From Astrocystis sublimbata (taxonomy: Eukaryota > Ascomycota > Sordariomycetes > Xylariales > Xylariaceae), in contig JAJNNY010000090.1 in assembly GCA_022453515.1 (NCBI GenBank), positions 53,705-117,704 on the forward strand: a stretch of 64,000 nucleotides of DNA, in the 5' to 3' direction. Both the position numbers and the translations under genes were made by a program. The stretch's first letter is position 1. Each line of letters starts with the position of its first letter. Below the pieces are notes generated by a model. That model had not been told where the DNA came from and did not search any database. It saw only the letters and a list, made by a program, of their open reading frames with translations. Shown one piece after another: positions 46,468 to 56,492 of the stretch.

Positions 46468-47088
46468 GATATGACGTTGGGAATCCGCCCAAAATCTGCT
46501 ATCCCAGTCCAACTGCGCCGGTTGGCTCCGCGCGTGGGCAAAAACACCACCCTGAACGGTCGAGGCAACCAAATGGAAAATGGCTACTCGGCTACCCAAA
46601 TTGATGTACCTAGGTATTTGTCTGCTGCATGTAGGGTAGAAGCGGACATGAGCTAGTGGCACGGCAGGATGGAGTACGCCCGAGATACCTACTCCATACA
46701 ATTAGACCCTGACTTATACTTACCGGTTCTCGTACCACTCGAGCCACTCGACAAAGCACTCAGCCCGCCCAGCACCGGCAGCACCACTTAACTTCAGGAG
46801 GCGATGGAAAGTGGACTCATCACGGGTACTTACTTCCGCCTACAGGGACGTGCGAATTGTGTCTCCTCGCCAGCAACGCACGTGTCACCTTCTGGCCATT
46901 CTACGGGGTGCGCAGTTCGTACGGGGTGCCACGTATAACGTATAAGTCGAGAGAACCTGCCTGACTTGCGGGCGAACTAGGTCGTGTTCCCCCAGCAAGA
47001 CATCATCATCCCCAAAACACACAAAGTTCGAATTCGACCTCGACTTCGACTTCGACATCCTCAGCACCGATCACCACAATCGGACAGG

Positions 47089-49050
47089 ATGGAGCGCAGC
47101 ACCGAAAGGGTATTGTCGCCCCGCGCGGTCGAGCGCATGATTGCCGACGGACAGACCATCATCATCTACGAAGATGCCGTGCTTCGACTCGACTCATGGC
47201 TCGGCAAACACCCCGGAGGCCGCCTCGCCATCCAGCACATGATTGGCAAAGATGCCACCGACGAGATGACAGTGTAATTAATATGATCCGGACCGAGCCC
47301 AATTCCCTTCCCAGGCGTCCCGTCCCGTCTCGTGTTGTTACCACGTCTTGTTACCTGGACGAGTCGAGGTGTGAGCGAACGATCTATTTCGATGCCCGGA
47401 AATACTGACGTCTTTCCCTGCGACATATAGCTACCACTCGGCCGCCACACTCAAGACCATGAAGGCCTTCCGCATCGGGAGAAAACCTCGGGGTCCCTGG
47501 GTCAACTTCACACCACCCATCCGAGGAGGCGTCTACCAGAAACACAAGGAGGAACCCGTCGAGGTCGACTCGGCTTACGGCAGCCTGAGCGAGGACACAT
47601 CTTCGGCGTCCGAACATGGCGTCAGCGACGAGGAGACGACACAGCCCATACGTGCAGCCAACTTGCGCAAGCGAGCTCCTGCGCAAGCCAAAGCACAATC
47701 ATCGCCGGTGGAGGCCGTCAACGCTCGACAAACCCCAGCCGAATATATAAACTCCGCAGTCCAGGGAGAGATCGACCAAGATATCAAGGACTACCCGTCC
47801 CTGGATCCCGCCGTGCAGCTGGATATCGTGCACAAGTACCGACTGCTACACCAGAAGGTGCGCGACCAAGGATTGTACACCTGCGCCATGTCGAATTACG
47901 CCAAGGAACTCGCTCGATACACCACCCTGTTCGCCATCAGCATGTTTGCTCTCAATCACGGCTGGTACCTGACATCAGCGGCCTTCCTGGGTCTCTTCTG
48001 GGTTCGTTCAGCACATCTCCGAAAATCTCCATCTGAGACATCTGCTGACATTCATTCCGTGCACAGCACCAAATCATGTTCACCGCACATGACGCCGGAC
48101 ATCTCGCCATCACCCACATCTTCGCCGTCGACACCCTCATCGGTTTGTTTATTGCTGATTTCTGCTGCGGTCTCTCGCTCGGGTGGTGGAAGAGCAGCCA
48201 CAACGTGCATCATCTCGTGACGAACCATCCCGTGAGTCGATGCCGCCCCATCGCCAGCTTACCCCCCGCTCCTTGTTGCTAACAGCGCTCCCAGGAACAC
48301 GATCCCGATATTCAGAACGTCCCTCTCTTTGCGACGTGCCCTTCCTTCTTCCGATCCATCTCTTCCTCGTACTACGAAAACTTCGTCTTCGTCTGGGATG
48401 CCGTCGCCGATTTCATGGTGCCGTACCAGCGCTACACCTACTACCCGATCATGGGTGTCGCTCGCTTCAACCTCTATCTTCTGTCTTGGCTGCACGTCCT
48501 CTCGGCCAAGTCGTCCTCGCTCGGTCGCAGCAAGGCGTGGTGGATCCGGCCCACCGAGATCACCTTCATCTGCTGCTACCTGTTCCTGTTCGGATACTGC
48601 CTGGTGTGGCGTACCCTGCCGACGTGGACCATCCGCATCGCCTTCGTTCTCATCTCGCACATCGTCACCATGCCCCTCCACGTCCAGATCACCCTGTCTC
48701 ACTGGGGCATGTCGACATCCGAGCTCGGCGACGCCGAATCATTCCCCCAGCGCCAGCTGCGCACCACCATGGACGTCGACTGCCCGGCGTGGCTCGACTT
48801 CATCCACGGTGGCCTGCAGTTCCAGGCCGTTCACCATCTGTTCCCGCGCGTCCCTCGGCACAACCTGCGCAAGGTGCAGACGCTGGTGAAGGAGTTTTGC
48901 AAGGAGGTGGACATCCCCTACACTATCCTCGGCTTCAACGACGGAAATCGCAAGGTGCTGGGACGCCTGGACGAGGTCAGCGAGCAGCTGAAGCACTTGG
49001 TGCAGTGCCAGCAATATATGGCCCAGACCGGGGAGAGCGGCCTGCATTGA
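47089..49050 (+). CDS. Delta-8 sphingolipid desaturase (cytochrome b5 fusion)
   Basis: Four exons: 47089-47273, 47431-48001, 48067-48231 and 48295-49050, 558 aa; introns of 157, 65 and 63 bp. It is a membrane di-iron enzyme of the ER that introduces a delta-8 double bond into the long-chain base of fungal glucosylceramides. An N-terminal cytochrome b5 domain carries HPGG (41-44) and the second haem ligand in VYHS (H64). A hydrophilic linker rich in Ser/Glu follows (about 95-150). The desaturase domain has the three front-end histidine boxes HDAGH (260-264), HNVHH (297-301) and QAVHH (484-488), with hydrophobic segments before and between them. Intron 2 uses a less common GTTCGT donor but has a TGCTGAC branch site. 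Exon 1 must end at GT|GTAATT to restore the b5 fold. Confidence 0.93.
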
Positions 49051-51581
49051 TTGATCAAAAGGTTCTCGTTTCAAATACATCTTGTAATTAGAGGTTAGAT
49101 GGATGGGGCTAGATCTTTTGTAAAATAATGTAATAATCACTTGCGTTCTTCAAAACTCTCGTAGGGACGTTTTTTCGTATACCTGCACGTTGTGATGAGT
49201 GGCTCTTGTAGATTCGATGATCAACACCGAGAGAGAGACATAGAATCAACATGCGACAGGGGACTTGCCAGTTGGGCGCAGCCTGGTTTTTATTATTCAG
49301 GCCCGGAAGCGCCGGAAGCTTACCAATCCCCTCACGCTCGACCGGAATTGGGGGCGGAGGCGGAAATGGGGACGGACTTTAGCGTCTGAGGGCAGCCAAC
49401 TTTGCTGTACAAAGCTGGGGTAGTCTTGGCGCGCTTCTGGTTCGATCCGATCGAGATCTTTTATTCTTATTAAGCATGCTCACTTATTCACTCACTCACT
49501 TGCTTATAGATAGAACTGCTTCCTTGAATGTGATTGGTAGATATGTGGAGGTATGATAATGGATTGCTGTATATCATTGGTTGTTAGTAGGTTATCAAAA
49601 GCAACGTTCTTTCCCAATTCTATGATGTTAGTGGATGCGGTAAGTATGAGCAGCGCCGAGCGCTAACAGCCTGCGACACGCCGGTGGTAACAAAGTCACA
49701 GAGATTCTGACAATCGAAAGTATTAAAGTGAGGTATATCTACTCCGGCGGAATTCATCGACGGAGGGGATGATATGCTAGTTGTGAGCTCTGATTTTCAT
49801 CCTCTCCCCACACACAGAGGTGCTGCAAGTCATAAAGTATTATCCATTTACTCTTCTATCAGTGATTTGGATTTGAGAACGAATGGCTCGACCGCATATT
49901 GTATGCACACACCGAGCCCGCTGCGCTTGCCGGTCCTTCGACTTGACTTTGCTTGTTCTTCGAGGACCTCTTTCTTACTACTTCTTTACCCACTGCTCTT
50001 TTTATCGGCGTCGGACTCTCGCGATGGAGTTTTGTCACTCGCTTCGTAATGTCCTGCTTGGAAGCACATTGGTGCCTCGCCCCTGGTTGTGGGAATTGGC
50101 TTTTTAAGCTGACATCCGATTGTACACTAACTAGGTCACGCGAATTCCCTTGTTTGCTGTGCAACTTATCTTCCTAGCTCACGAGTGACAGGCCCGATGA
50201 CAAGCACATGACCTCACAGAAGCGTCTCGGCCTTGATGGCTGCTATCTTCACACTCACGAGCGCGGCGTTACTTCGTGAGTCGGCAGAGACATACAGATC
50301 TCATCACCGCGAACAATTTAGACAAAGACCCCTGAGGAAGTCGGCGGGTTCTGGATCCGAATATGCTCTCGCTATTACGTTCCGGCGTTGCAGTCAGTGT
50401 GCTTATAGGTGGACTCGACGATCCTCCAGCTCGGTCTATCATGATTAGAATTTCCGATTCGTTACCAGGAGGGTTAATCACCCTTGTGTACCAACACGAT
50501 CTAAGAACAAGAGAGGTGGTCGCTGGGGAAGTGAAGTCATCCGCAATATCATGCAGGTCATGTGTGCTAATGATGATGAAATCAATATGTCGAACATGTT
50601 CAGAAAGCTGCTGGTGGCCACACCTGCTCTTCTATCAACCTTGCTCCCTTGGTCACCTTCTCGATTTAGGTCGTTATCTCAGTTTTCTGGAATGACGGGA
50701 CGCTGCTTCCGCATGTCATACAATGTCTCGTCAGTCTTGATCATATTTGGGAGTTCTGCGGTTTTGGTGAGAACCTCACATACGGAAAATCTCAAGAAGA
50801 AGCGCATCGTCTCGCGATGATAGATGTTAGGCAACTATTAAGACGCTCTGCGGCCTGGATGCGGATACTTATAACGCAGCTACCGAGGGAAGATCGTATG
50901 TGGGTAGGACGTTAGGGCCTGAGCATTGACGGTGGCCAAAAGCAGCGGATGTAAGTACACCTCGAATATCAAGAGCCTGGCAAGACGCTGCTTCTCGTAG
51001 CCGTACATCAGGAGCACTGGAAGCTGGCTCGGGCTTAATGTCATGAAGTATGTCTCGGGTAAGATCGTGGCATTGGCGGACAGAGTCATTGCCCTGAGAG
51101 AAGGCAGGGTTTCGGAAACCACTCGCCCTGCCGTCATTCTTCATGGCGATGGTGTCCCTAGAAGGTTTGGAATTCCTGTTTACTCTTAGGATGATGCCGT
51201 GAAAGATTCAGTCCCGGTAGCACTAATACCAACTTGACCGTGGTGGTTGGTTTCAGCGAGACCCTTCCATGCGTTATTGAGACCTAGACGAGACTAGAAT
51301 CTAGGCTTGGAGCTGTGAGATGAGTCAAGCAGTATATAGACCAGGTGGATCCGGATGATACGAATGATGAAGGTAAAGATGCCCCTCAGGGGTGGCCATC
51401 AGCCGGGTCGATCGAATTTGACGGTGTCGCCGCCTCATATAGGTAGCTTAACTACTTTCTATATAATAATATGACCATTGCTTGATAGAGTCTACCCATT
51501 GTATACTATCGATAATTATCAGATACTGGAATCCAGATACTTCACCCTAACGCGGATATCGATAGTATCAAAGGCAGTTTC
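49051..51581. other. 2.5-kb intergenic region, possible gene remnants
   Basis: No complete gene. On the minus strand between about 50,270 and 51,145 several coding-like frames (for example DSVRQCHDLTRDILHDIKPE, and TSSFLNMFDILISSSL) follow one another but are split by stops and frame changes. This may be a decayed gene or chance. Remaining DNA shows nothing recognisable. Confidence 0.35.
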
Positions 51582-51924
51582 ATGACACCCAATCAACATC
51601 TACTCGCAGTGCTTCGTGTGCTCACACGGCCGATGTATGTACCTAGTAATTATTCACTTGCACCGGGAGCATCGTCGAGTAGCCAGACGCCGAATCCGGA
51701 GTCCAGCCTTCGCACTCTCGGACTTAAATATAACAGGGGCTGGCTCTTTGAACATGATGATTTACAAGATTTCTGGGACAATTTTTATCTCGGTAAGGTT
51801 TTGAATTGCTCCGAGAAAGCGAAGCGACTCTGACACTGCTATTTTGGGTGTAGAGATCGACATCATCTCAATGTGTACGGAATGGGCTGATCGCCGTGGA
51901 CTGCCACCCCCCGCACGTTCCTAG
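51582..51924 (+). CDS. Small spliced hypothetical protein, 93 aa
   Basis: Exon 1 51582-51792, 61-bp intron (GTAAGG donor, CTCTGACAC branch, GGTGTAG acceptor), exon 2 51854-51924. The join keeps frame and turns NFYLG... into DFWDNFYLEIDIISMCTEWADRR, a sensible amphipathic stretch. The protein has a Ser/Pro-rich middle and a Trp-rich second half, no signal peptide and no known domain. Well-formed splice signals are the main support. Alternatively this is the 3' end of a larger degraded gene, since LGLKYNRGWLFEHDDLQDFW looks like a conserved block. Confidence 0.45.
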
Positions 51925-52508
51925 GAGTATTTTACGTGATGTAAAAGCAGCAGCCAGTGGTAGATAACTATACGCGGCCTCACTACAATGGCATATCATT
52001 CAATGCTCGAAGCACAATTAATTAGTCCTATGTGTCGCGAAGTTCCGTGCATTGGAGGGGCTCAACAGGGGGCTCAACAGGCGTGGCGGGGTTGGAGGGG
52101 CTGACTCGTCCGATTCAGAACAGAGCTATTACTGTACTAGGTAAGACATCTGTATTAGGAGAAAATTGTATGAGGGCATCGCCAACCAGATGTAATGCTG
52201 GCCTTAGGCCAAAAGTGTCGACCTTAATGATTTGTACCGAATACATGAACAAACTCCAATGTTTCAAATTTGGGAGGTTGATTGGATGATTTGCTAGAGG
52301 CGTAATTCAACTACGCCGTTGCTATGGGCATGAAACGCCAAGCAGGTAAGCCAATGCTCACTCAGCCACATGCGAGGCATTCAGAGTCAGCCCATCTCGA
52401 AGCGCACGACAGCACAACACCTTTCTCCTTCCCTTGACTGTCACCCTCATTCAACTTCCAACATTATTCATAAGTATTCATCAGCTACACATCGCAACAT
52501 AACCCAAT
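51925..52508. other. Intergenic, promoter of the Helo-like/SH3 gene
   Basis: No gene seen; GGGGCTCAACAG is repeated in tandem near 52060-52085. The stretch directly before 52509 is rich in CAT/CAA, as in fungal leaders. Confidence 0.5.
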
Positions 52509-53672
52509 ATGGACCCCGTTACGCTCATAGGACTTGTTGCGGGAACAACTCAAATCATCGGGCAGATAATAGGTGCCAAACAAGCGCTTGGAATAGTATA
52601 CAGCAAGTTTAAAACGGCGCAACTTGCTATATCCTCCATCACAGCACAGCTATCCGCGTTGGAAGCTTCAACAATAGAGCTTGAAGCCATACTAAAGAAC
52701 CGCGAGGCGTCGCTTCGATCGCGGAAATCGCTTTTGGCGGCACTCAATCAGTCTTTGAGTGCTTGTAGTGATGTCATACAATATCTCTCGAACCAGCTCA
52801 CTCCGCTCACTGCGGTGGTGCCGGCGCGAACAAGTCTCAGTCGCTGGACCCGGGCCAAGTTCGCCCTCAACGAGTCCGATCTTGCGCCGATGAAGGAGGC
52901 TCTTCGCGACCAGGTTCAAGCGATCCAGCTCTTGCTGTCGGTCGTGTCACTGTACGTGCGCAATCTCTTCCATGAGACCTCAGCTGATTTTTGTGGCAGC
53001 GGACGAGAAGACGAACAAGTGGCTGTGCTTAACGACACGGAGAGCGTGAGAGTGCTGGATACCGCCGCAAATCGCAGCTCGACTTTGCTGCAGGACAGTG
53101 GCTCTATCATGTCCTCCACAACCCGCCAGAGTGACACCCTATCGCGAGTGAGCACCATCTTCAACTTCGACGGAGAGCTCTTAGGATCTGGCCCCTACCG
53201 CACCGCTGTGTTGAGGACATGGAAGGGATTGAAAGGGGAGCAGAAGCCTGCGACTATCAGTCCACCACCAAGAGATTCCCGTGTCTCCATGCTGCTCGAA
53301 GGACGCCCAGACACGGACACGCTGTATCAGCTAAGCGGGATGAAGTCGACGGTGGTGATGGTAGTGCAGTATGACTTTGAGCCCGAGAGACCCGACGAGT
53401 GGGGATGTCAGACAGGTCAGATTGTGATACCGGTGGCTGTCTCTACCGATGAATGGGTAGTTGTCAAGCCTATCGACCGACTAGGCGGGCCCGGCTTAGT
53501 CCCCATCCGTTTCATGGTGCTGGTATCACGAACCGGGGATCGATACACGACTCAAGATGATATCCTTAACGAACTCAAAGCTGTAGGAATACCCGATATA
53601 CGAGCGTGGAAAAGGGCGGCTTCAAGATATAAAAGTAGTGCCATTCCCATAGATGTATTCCAGGAAACTTAA
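52509..53672 (+). CDS. Helo-like / STAND N-terminal domain protein with C-terminal SH3
   Basis: Single exon, 387 aa, from ATG 52509. Residues 1-160 are predicted helical and start MDPVTLIGLVAGTTQIIGQI, the usual opening of the fungal STAND N-terminal (Helo-like) domain, which is related to the membrane-active HeLo cell-death domain. Residues ~160-270 are a polar Ser/Thr-rich linker. Residues ~278-338 form an SH3 domain: VVQYDFEPERPDEW (ALYDY motif), DEWVVVKP, and GLVPIRFM (GLVPxNY motif). The tail contains ILNELKAVGIPDIRAWKRAA, a block often seen after SH3 in fungal polarity adaptors. The NACHT and repeat parts that normally follow a Helo-like domain are absent. Its role is inferred: possibly a membrane-targeted adaptor or cell-death component. 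Confidence 0.82.
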   Translation: MDPVTLIGLVAGTTQIIGQIIGAKQALGIVYSKFKTAQLAISSITAQLSALEASTIELEAILKNREASLRSRKSLLAALNQSLSACSDVIQYLSNQLTPLTAVVPARTSLSRWTRAKFALNESDLAPMKEALRDQVQAIQLLLSVVSLYVRNLFHETSADFCGSGREDEQVAVLNDTESVRVLDTAANRSSTLLQDSGSIMSSTTRQSDTLSRVSTIFNFDGELLGSGPYRTAVLRTWKGLKGEQKPATISPPPRDSRVSMLLEGRPDTDTLYQLSGMKSTVVMVVQYDFEPERPDEWGCQTGQIVIPVAVSTDEWVVVKPIDRLGGPGLVPIRFMVLVSRTGDRYTTQDDILNELKAVGIPDIRAWKRAASRYKSSAIPIDVFQET

Positions 53673-53940
53673 GTCGAATATATGTTACCATTATCGTTTA
53701 CACCTTGGTTAATCATGCTCAAACTTCGGCTAGACGTGAAAAGTCCAGGAGATTCTGCCTCCCTTTCATATGATAGACTCTAGCTCTCGGAGTTGGGCTG
53801 GGTCAAAGCTCCCAACAAGGGAAAAAGATACTGCTGCAGAGTAAATTTACGCCTTTCTTACAATGAATACAATCATGATTGCTTGCTAGCAATAGGCGCT
53901 CTTGATTATAATAACTAATATCCTGAGCAATCCTTTGCGG

Positions 53941-55838
53941 TCACGATCTGCAAAGTTGTCCATTCTCTTGCACCTTCCAATACTCGCTTCCAACAGCCGT
54001 TATGGCATAGAAAAGATGAAATGGGTCGTAAATATCCTTGATCTTGCGTAGCGATTTATAGTTGCTACCGTAAAACACTTGCTGCCAATCTGGCTGTTGG
54101 AAGTCTCCCTCATTCAGATAAGCGCTTCCTCCTGGAGTCAATTCTTCAAGTAACGGTAGAAAATCGGACGTGATCTGATTCTGTGCCTGTTGGTTGTCTT
54201 CAATAGAGCCAGTCTAGTTATAGTTGCTAAACCCAAAAGTTTTGTTAGCGAGTTGTACTGCTAGGAACCGACAAGCATGTTGTTTGACTTACACTTGCAC
54301 TGCAGTTTGAATAAGAGTATCCCTCCATGCAACATTTACAGCATTCCAAGGATCCCCAGCAACGCTACGCGATACTTTAAGACCTATTATTCCCACAACG
54401 CCACCGCTTTCGGCGATATCACGATACGCCGCAACTAGTTGTGTGGTGTTTCTTTCTGCGACCTCTCGCGGGATCATGCGCCCACCTAACAGTCCTGTCC
54501 CGACGTCTGGACAATCACTTTGCGCTGAAAACTGCTCAGCATATCCTGGAAAGGAAGTAGCATTGTAATCTGTTGCATCAAGTAAGTCTCTAATCCCATC
54601 TTATGTTCGATTGACTTACTGAATGAGACATTATATGAAGTGAGTTGATCCATGATCGGCTGGAGAAGTTGAGTGACCTTCTCTGGCGTTGAACCAGGGG
54701 CAGTCAACGGGGCTATTGCAAGGGTCGTGTTGCTCAAAAATGAGACAGTCACAGCTCCCGCATCAACGATCGCAGGTAGCGTTTTGATGTATGTCTCGGC
54801 AACATTATAGAACTGATCCCGCGACATGGCGGTCTTCGTGAATGAGAAGGTAGCACCAGTCACAGGGATATCTGGATAGGCTTTGCTCGTCATAGAGGTA
54901 ACAACGCCATAAGTCCCACCTCCGCCCCCGGAAAGAGCCCAATAGAGATCCGAGTTCTTGGTAGGGGTGGCTTTCAACAGACGTCCACGACCATCGACCA
55001 CCTCCCACTCCAACACTTGATCGGCTGCAAGCCCGTAGGTGGAGGACAAGGCGGAATGACCACCTCCCTGGGTGTAGCCGCCAGCATAGCCCACAGTTGG
55101 ACATTCGCCGCCCACAATAGCTAAACCGTTGGCACTGGCAACTGCATAGGCTTCTTGTACTTCGACACCCGCACCAACCCTGATAGCTTTGCCTGTATAA
55201 TTGGCTGATGTGTAGTCCGCTATACGGATATGTTTCAAGTTGTGGGTCCAGATTCCTATTGCTCCAGCGCCCGTGGATTTCCCATTGTAGTCATGGCCAG
55301 TATTCTTCACAACGACTCGGATATTGAAGTACGTCGCGAACCATAAGGTACGGGCCACATCCATAGGTTGCGACACGTTGACGGAATAGCTCGCGTAAGT
55401 GCCCTTTACGCAAGGGGAAGACCGAGGACGAAAAGCGCTGCAGCTATCATTGGCGAAAAATGGCGCCATGATGGAAGTCGGCGACATAATATGAAGCTCA
55501 GGGGTGAACCAGGCATGTTGTAGATTGGTACACTCGACGAGATTGTATCGGGCGAACTTGCTATCGTGACAAGGAGCAGCAAGTGGGACAGTGGCAATGA
55601 GCTTCCCATCGATAGTTTTGTTGAAGGCGTCCCAAACCGGCTTTGAAGGCCAGCAAGCATCTCCCGGAAAGCATCGACATTGTGATGAGTTTGCTGCCTG
55701 CCTTGGTTCAGCCCAGGGATATGTAACTCTAGACTCAATCCCAGAGTGTAATTTAAGTGTATCGCGCGGGATGTCGTTCGCCGACACAATTGCAGCGACT
55801 AGCGCAGGCACGCCAATGAGAAAACGAAGAAGACCCAT
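53941..55838 (-). CDS. Secreted BBE-type FAD-linked oxidase, probably interrupted by a nonsense codon
   Basis: Exons 55838-54620, 54569-54293 and 54226-53941; introns of 50 and 66 bp with GTAAGT donors. The three exons are in phase over 594 codons, but the most natural acceptor for intron 2 (GCTAAC branch, GGGTTTAG) puts a TAG at 54214-54216, codon 503, where the family has Trp. Using a GTGTAAG donor one codon upstream and a CAACAG acceptor (intron 54187-54294) avoids the stop but removes 13 codons. Residues 1-20 form a signal peptide. The FAD-binding PCMH region has H182 (KNTGHDYNGKS) and C246 (GGECPTVGYAGG), the pair that holds FAD bicovalently in berberine-bridge enzymes. C-terminal FYGSNYKSLRKIKDIYDP fits the BBE tail. 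The substrate is unknown. It is divergent to the P450. Confidence 0.85.
54214..54216 (-). other. In-frame TAG in exon 3 of the FAD oxidase
   Basis: Minus-strand reading NYN-stop-TGSIEDN, where a Trp is expected. The change corresponds to CCA to CTA on the plus strand, which is the CpA to TpA context favoured by RIP. Confidence 0.7.
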
Positions 55839-56492
55839 CAGGATGCTATGATCTTAAGTTTCAGCACGCAGTATGGGCCCAGTGGGACGATGAATGCTGA
55901 GCTTTATACCATCAAATAATTCCTTCATGATCCATCCGTCGTCATGTTTTCAGCTGTATGTTGGCCCAGCCTGCGATGAGCCACATGAGCTAAGCAGCAG
56001 TATCCCTCATGGAAGCTGATTGTACTAGGTGGTCTATTTTTAGTACACATCGCCCCGGAATTTTTTATGGTAGGGGCGTCTGAGGTGGGATCGTCTCACT
56101 TACTGCCAAACGCCAAGCTTTACGCCTACGTATGGTAGAGAATACGTAGCTACCCTGGGCAAGTACTTAATGCACATGCTCAAGTATCAAAACAAATTCC
56201 TCCCAAGCCTCTTTTGCCCCTGTCAGCGGCTATGCAGTAGACAGGCTAGAATGTGCTCTGTGGTGCCTGTTACCTCGGCCGTTGGTTCTTGCCTGCATCC
56301 ATATTCCTTGACCGGCCGCTAAAGTCTTATCTCATGTTAATTGTCAATTGCAAAGTTGAAGGAGATCGTTACCCTTTTTCGTGCTACATCTTAAAAAGTC
56401 CAGGCTCTGCGTAGCAATTCAACTCTAATCTCACCAATAACACATATATCCAATTTGGTTCGGCGGTCTATTGTTTCCTGCGGTCATCAGCA
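55839..56492. promoter_or_regulatory. Divergent promoter between FAD oxidase and P450
   Basis: 654 bp between two divergent start codons. No other gene. Shared control of the pair is likely, but no specific binding site was identified. Confidence 0.6.

Larger units (their letters stand above)
44248..47088. other. 2.8-kb intergenic region with repeats and a palindrome
   Basis: No supported gene. It contains a T18 run (45177-45194), a (CA)8 run (46142-46157), ACCTAGGT palindromes at 44287 and 46608, short GCGCAGCCAG repeats near 46045-46070, and a 25-bp perfect inverted repeat at 46443-46467. The last few hundred bases should be the desaturase promoter. Confidence 0.55.

Noticed and set aside
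49420..49460. GGTTCGATCC string resembling a tRNA T-loop
   Set aside because: Flanking bases do not form T-stem or acceptor stem, and no D-arm or anticodon arm lies upstream.
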